Assembly: GCA_963816685.1 (NCBI GenBank)
Contig: CAWFMB010000027.1
Coordinates: 1 to 64,000, forward strand
Reading direction: 5' to 3'
DNA from: CAVYUC01 sp963816685
Lineage (GTDB): Bacteria > Bacteroidota > Bacteroidia > Bacteroidales > Prolixibacteraceae
Length of the DNA: 64,000 nt
Below, in pieces: positions 61,359-64,000 of this stretch. Every line of letters starts with the position of its first letter. Position 1 is the first letter of the stretch. The notes under the pieces are model-generated. The model was not told the origin of the DNA. It saw only the letters and a list, made by a program, of their open reading frames with translations, and did no database searches. The translations under genes were made by a program, and so were the position numbers.

Positions 61359-62777
61359 ATGAACAAAACCTGGCAGGTAGCCAAATATTTGTTTTTCGAT
61401 TTTCTGGCCGCTATCATTAGTTGGACGGTATTTTTTATCTATCGGAAAGCAGTAATTGAACCTCAGCGTTTTGGTATCGATATTCCAATAGAATTCACCA
61501 CCCGGTTTTATCTTGGATTGATCATAATTCCTGCCTTCTGGTTAATTGCATACTATATTACCGGTTTTTATAAAAATATCTACCGCAGGTCTCGATTACT
61601 GGAACTTGGGCAAACTTTTATTATTTCACTTTCAGGAGTTGTTGTAATATTCTTTGCACTTATTCTCGATGATTTTATTCATTCCTATAAAAATTATTAC
61701 CAGCTCTTTTTCACCCTATTCATACTTCATTTTTCAATTACTTATCTGTTTCGCCTTATTCTTACGACAAGAACCATTCACCGCATCCACAAACGAAAAA
61801 TAGGTTTCAATACTCTGCTAATCGGAAGTAACGAAAATGCAGTGAAGGTATATAAAGAGATGTCGAACCAACTACGCCCTGCCGGTAATTTGTTTGTTGG
61901 TTTTGTTGGCGTAGAAAATAATGATGATTCACTGCTGGGACAGCACATCAGTAATTTGGGAAAACTCGATGATCTGAATTCGATTATTGAAGATAATAAA
62001 ATTGAAGAAGTTATTGTTGCCCTGGAAACCAAGGAACATAAACGGTTAAGCGAAATTTTAACTGTACTTGAAAACCGTCAAATCACCATTTGGGGAATTC
62101 CAGATCTGTATGATTTCCTTTCGGGTACGGTAAAAATGAATGCGATATACGGCAGCCCGCTGATTAAAATCTCAAACGGATTAATGTCGGCCTGGCAGGA
62201 AAACACAAAAAGGTTACTGGATGTATTGTTTTCGCTTATTGCCATTATTTTATTTCTGCCGGTTTTTATTGTATTGGCTGTTATTATAAAAGCAACTTCG
62301 AAAGGATCGGTTATTTATAAACAGGAACGAATTGGTCGCTTCGGAAAACCTTTCAACATATACAAATTACGCAGCATGGTGCTGGATGCAGAAAACGGAA
62401 CACCGGCGCTTTCCTGCTCAAATGATGTGCGAATAACCAAAATCGGCAGGTTTCTTCGAAAAACTCACCTCGATGAAATACCACAGTTTATTAATGTTAT
62501 TATAGGCGATATGTCGCTGGTAGGACCGCGACCGGAGCGAAAATATTACATCGAACAAATTAAGGAAAAAGCACCTCACTACACGCACCTTCATAAACTC
62601 AGGCCCGGAATAACTTCGTGGGGACAGGTGAAATACGGTTATGCTTCAAATGTGGATGAAATGCTCGAACGGTTGCCTTTCGACATGTTGTACCTGAAAA
62701 ACATTTCGCTGTATATTGATTTTAAAATCCTGATTTACACTTTAATGGTCAGTATCAAAGGGGGAAACGGGAAATAA
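61359..62777 (+). CDS. Polyprenyl-phosphate sugar phosphotransferase (exopolysaccharide initiation)
   Basis: A 472-residue membrane enzyme with four N-terminal membrane segments (about 10-30, 45-70, 85-105, 112-132), a cytoplasmic CoA-binding-like domain (about 145-260), one more segment (about 285-310), and the catalytic sugar-transferase domain. The latter has YKQERIGRFGKPFNIYKLRSM, KTHLDEIPQFINVIIGDMSLVGPRPE (quoted as LDEIPQFINV and GDMSLVGPRPE) and LRPGITSWGQVKYG. It transfers a sugar phosphate to undecaprenyl phosphate, the first step of many surface polysaccharides. No other polysaccharide genes are adjacent. Confidence 0.92.
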   Translation: MNKTWQVAKYLFFDFLAAIISWTVFFIYRKAVIEPQRFGIDIPIEFTTRFYLGLIIIPAFWLIAYYITGFYKNIYRRSRLLELGQTFIISLSGVVVIFFALILDDFIHSYKNYYQLFFTLFILHFSITYLFRLILTTRTIHRIHKRKIGFNTLLIGSNENAVKVYKEMSNQLRPAGNLFVGFVGVENNDDSLLGQHISNLGKLDDLNSIIEDNKIEEVIVALETKEHKRLSEILTVLENRQITIWGIPDLYDFLSGTVKMNAIYGSPLIKISNGLMSAWQENTKRLLDVLFSLIAIILFLPVFIVLAVIIKATSKGSVIYKQERIGRFGKPFNIYKLRSMVLDAENGTPALSCSNDVRITKIGRFLRKTHLDEIPQFINVIIGDMSLVGPRPERKYYIEQIKEKAPHYTHLHKLRPGITSWGQVKYGYASNVDEMLERLPFDMLYLKNISLYIDFKILIYTLMVSIKGGNGK

Positions 62778-62779
62778 AC

Positions 62780-63349
62780 TCAATCCTTTAACTTGAAAAT
62801 TTCAATTGGCTTGTACACTGCACCCTGCGGTTTTAAGATACTTTGGTAGAAAATAATCTCCGATAAAGCATCATCCTGAAAAAAGGTATTGCTGTAGCTT
62901 TCGACCAACCGGTGAAATTTCCCAACATCCTTTAAATCCCTGATTCGTGCAAGAGTTAAATGCGGACTGAACTTTCGTTTTTCATGTTCAAAGCCGAGCT
63001 CCGAAACTGATTCTTCAATGACTAACGCAAGGGCTTTCAACAGACCGGCATCTTCAATTCGTGCAAACAGAACTTTTGGTTGTCTTTTACTTTTAAAATA
63101 TCCCAAACCTTTTAAAACAATCGGAAAGCTTCGGAAATTCCGTCTGATTAATTCCAACTTATCCTTAATCTCTTCGGTTTGCTGAATTGTGGTTTCACCC
63201 AAAAATTTCAACGTTAAATGGAGGTTATTTTCATTTACCCATTTCATCTGTTCATCGCGTAGTGACTCTTTTAAATAGCTGAACATCTCCTGTAATTTTG
63301 TTTCAGGAGCAATTTTTACGGCAATAAAAGTTCGCAGCGAATCATTCAT
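62780..63349 (-). CDS. thpR: RNA 2',3'-cyclic phosphodiesterase
   Basis: A 189-residue 2H phosphoesterase. The two HxT motifs that define the active site are HLTLKFLGE (about 46-54) and HLTLARI (about 130-136). It opens 2',3'-cyclic phosphate ends of RNA. The ATG overlaps the stop of the upstream DUF4294 gene by one base (TAATG), which indicates coupling. Confidence 0.9.
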   Translation of the reverse strand: MNDSLRTFIAVKIAPETKLQEMFSYLKESLRDEQMKWVNENNLHLTLKFLGETTIQQTEEIKDKLELIRRNFRSFPIVLKGLGYFKSKRQPKVLFARIEDAGLLKALALVIEESVSELGFEHEKRKFSPHLTLARIRDLKDVGKFHRLVESYSNTFFQDDALSEIIFYQSILKPQGAVYKPIEIFKLKD

Positions 63350-63939
63350 TATAAATATCCCAATTCAATTAAAGTCACAATTTCTTCCAGCCACTGGTCT
63401 TCTCCTTCCGGTTCATAACCATCTTTCAAATCATTTTTAAATATTCTGGCAATACCCTGCCAAAAAAAAGCGCTGAAATCGCCTCTGAAAGCCTGTATCA
63501 AACTATATGGCGTACGTTCAGTTTCACGGTTTATCAGCTTTAAAAGAATACGTCCATCGGAAATCGACCATTTTTTTAATTCCTCTGAATGTTTATCCAT
63601 CAACTGTTTTTCAAGTTGCTTCATCAGTTTCCTTTGGTCATGTTTATCATCAAGCGAATAATAAAGTGGTTCATATTTCTCCAGCAGTTCTTTTGCCTCA
63701 AGGGCCAGCGGATACACTTTTTTCACTTTTGCCGCATACCGCCAGTAGCGTCTTTCCACACGTTTATTCCTGAAATGCTTTTCAGGAAGTATGATTACTT
63801 CTTTTATATTTTTATGAATGATGGTATCGCCTTCTTTTACGAAACCCATCATAAAATCAGTAGTGTCCTTTTTCTCCTGAGCCTTTGCAGCAGTAAAATA
63901 AGACAATACAATTATTAATATGACGATTATTCTTTTCAA
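63349..63939 (-). CDS. DUF4294 domain-containing exported protein
   Basis: I place the start at TTG 63939, read as MKRIIVILIIVLSYF, which gives a signal peptide ending AKAQ and 196 residues, and is preceded by the Shine-Dalgarno-like GGAAGGA at about 8-base spacing. The further TTG at 63984 gives a non-signal extension. The DUF4294 body is charged and helical (NKRVERRYWRYAAKVKKVYP, LMKQLEKQLMDKHSEELKKW, AFRGDFSAFFWQGIARIF). The family is Bacteroidota-specific and of unknown function. It is coupled to thpR. The last 61 bases of the window (63940-64000) hold no gene that I can see. Confidence 0.85.
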   Translation of the reverse strand: MKRIIVILIIVLSYFTAAKAQEKKDTTDFMMGFVKEGDTIIHKNIKEVIILPEKHFRNKRVERRYWRYAAKVKKVYPLALEAKELLEKYEPLYYSLDDKHDQRKLMKQLEKQLMDKHSEELKKWSISDGRILLKLINRETERTPYSLIQAFRGDFSAFFWQGIARIFKNDLKDGYEPEGEDQWLEEIVTLIELGYL

Positions 63940-64000
63940 AATTTTTATCCTTCCACAAATTAAAACGAAGATATCGTTTTTCAATTATAGCAAATACAAA

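Overview
The window is an AT-rich Bacteroidota chromosome segment. The evidence is two SusC/SusD outer-membrane operons, a GldB lipoprotein, a PorP/SprF protein beside a cargo with a gliding-motility-type C-terminal domain, a fused MurF-Alr, DUF4249/DUF4294/DUF1080 proteins, and several TAnnTTTG (-7) promoter elements. A bifurcating-type [FeFe] hydrogenase points to an anaerobic or facultative fermenter. Marinilabiliales/Prolixibacteraceae is my best guess, but it is inference only. No rRNA, tRNA, CRISPR array or intact mobile element was recognised.

Layout. 1-3188: YbbR-like protein, coaE, a TerB/DnaJ protein and a MOSC protein, all on +. 3316-7510 (-): a hydrogenase operon of thioredoxin-like ferredoxin, HydB, HydA and HydC, with hydA split by a frameshift. 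It faces, across a 288-bp region holding operator-like repeats, a PAS protein and a SpoIIE-type phosphatase (7799-9908, +) that probably regulate it. 9982-11851: a secreted glycosidase-like protein and a small carboxypeptidase-regulatory-domain protein. 11852-12856 has no intact gene but holds a terminator, a perfect 22-bp inverted repeat and an apparent IS remnant. 12857-26494 (-): two paralogous SusC/SusD operons with different downstream lipoproteins. Both have the same promoter-like sequence and the same structured 5' leader hairpin. Between them lies a 43-bp minisatellite of 12 full copies plus a partial one, flanked by two copies of a terminator segment.

26898-35951: housekeeping genes (YjjG-like HAD, rsmI, tdk, murF-alr, a Crp-type regulator, nadE) and gldB. 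36053-41576: a SnoaL-like protein, a five-copy 42-bp hairpin repeat, a TonB receptor with its DUF4249 lipoprotein, and a DUF1080 lipoprotein. 41787-49724: phosphofructokinase, rsmG, an ECF-like sigma factor, a glycosyltransferase, tgt, an LptG-type permease, and a carboxyltransferase with its biotin carrier. 49823-54491: a large type IX secretion cargo converging on a PorP/SprF gene. 54622-64000: a small secreted protein with a W-motif repeat, ispE, gcvP, an MBL hydrolase, pcm, a degenerate Gfo/Idh-like protein, a polyprenyl glycosylphosphotransferase, thpR and a DUF4294 protein.

The strongest leads are the shared SusC leader element, the minisatellite with its duplicated terminator flanks, the operator-like array and phosphatase pair beside the hydrogenase, the hydA frameshift, and the small W-motif protein.
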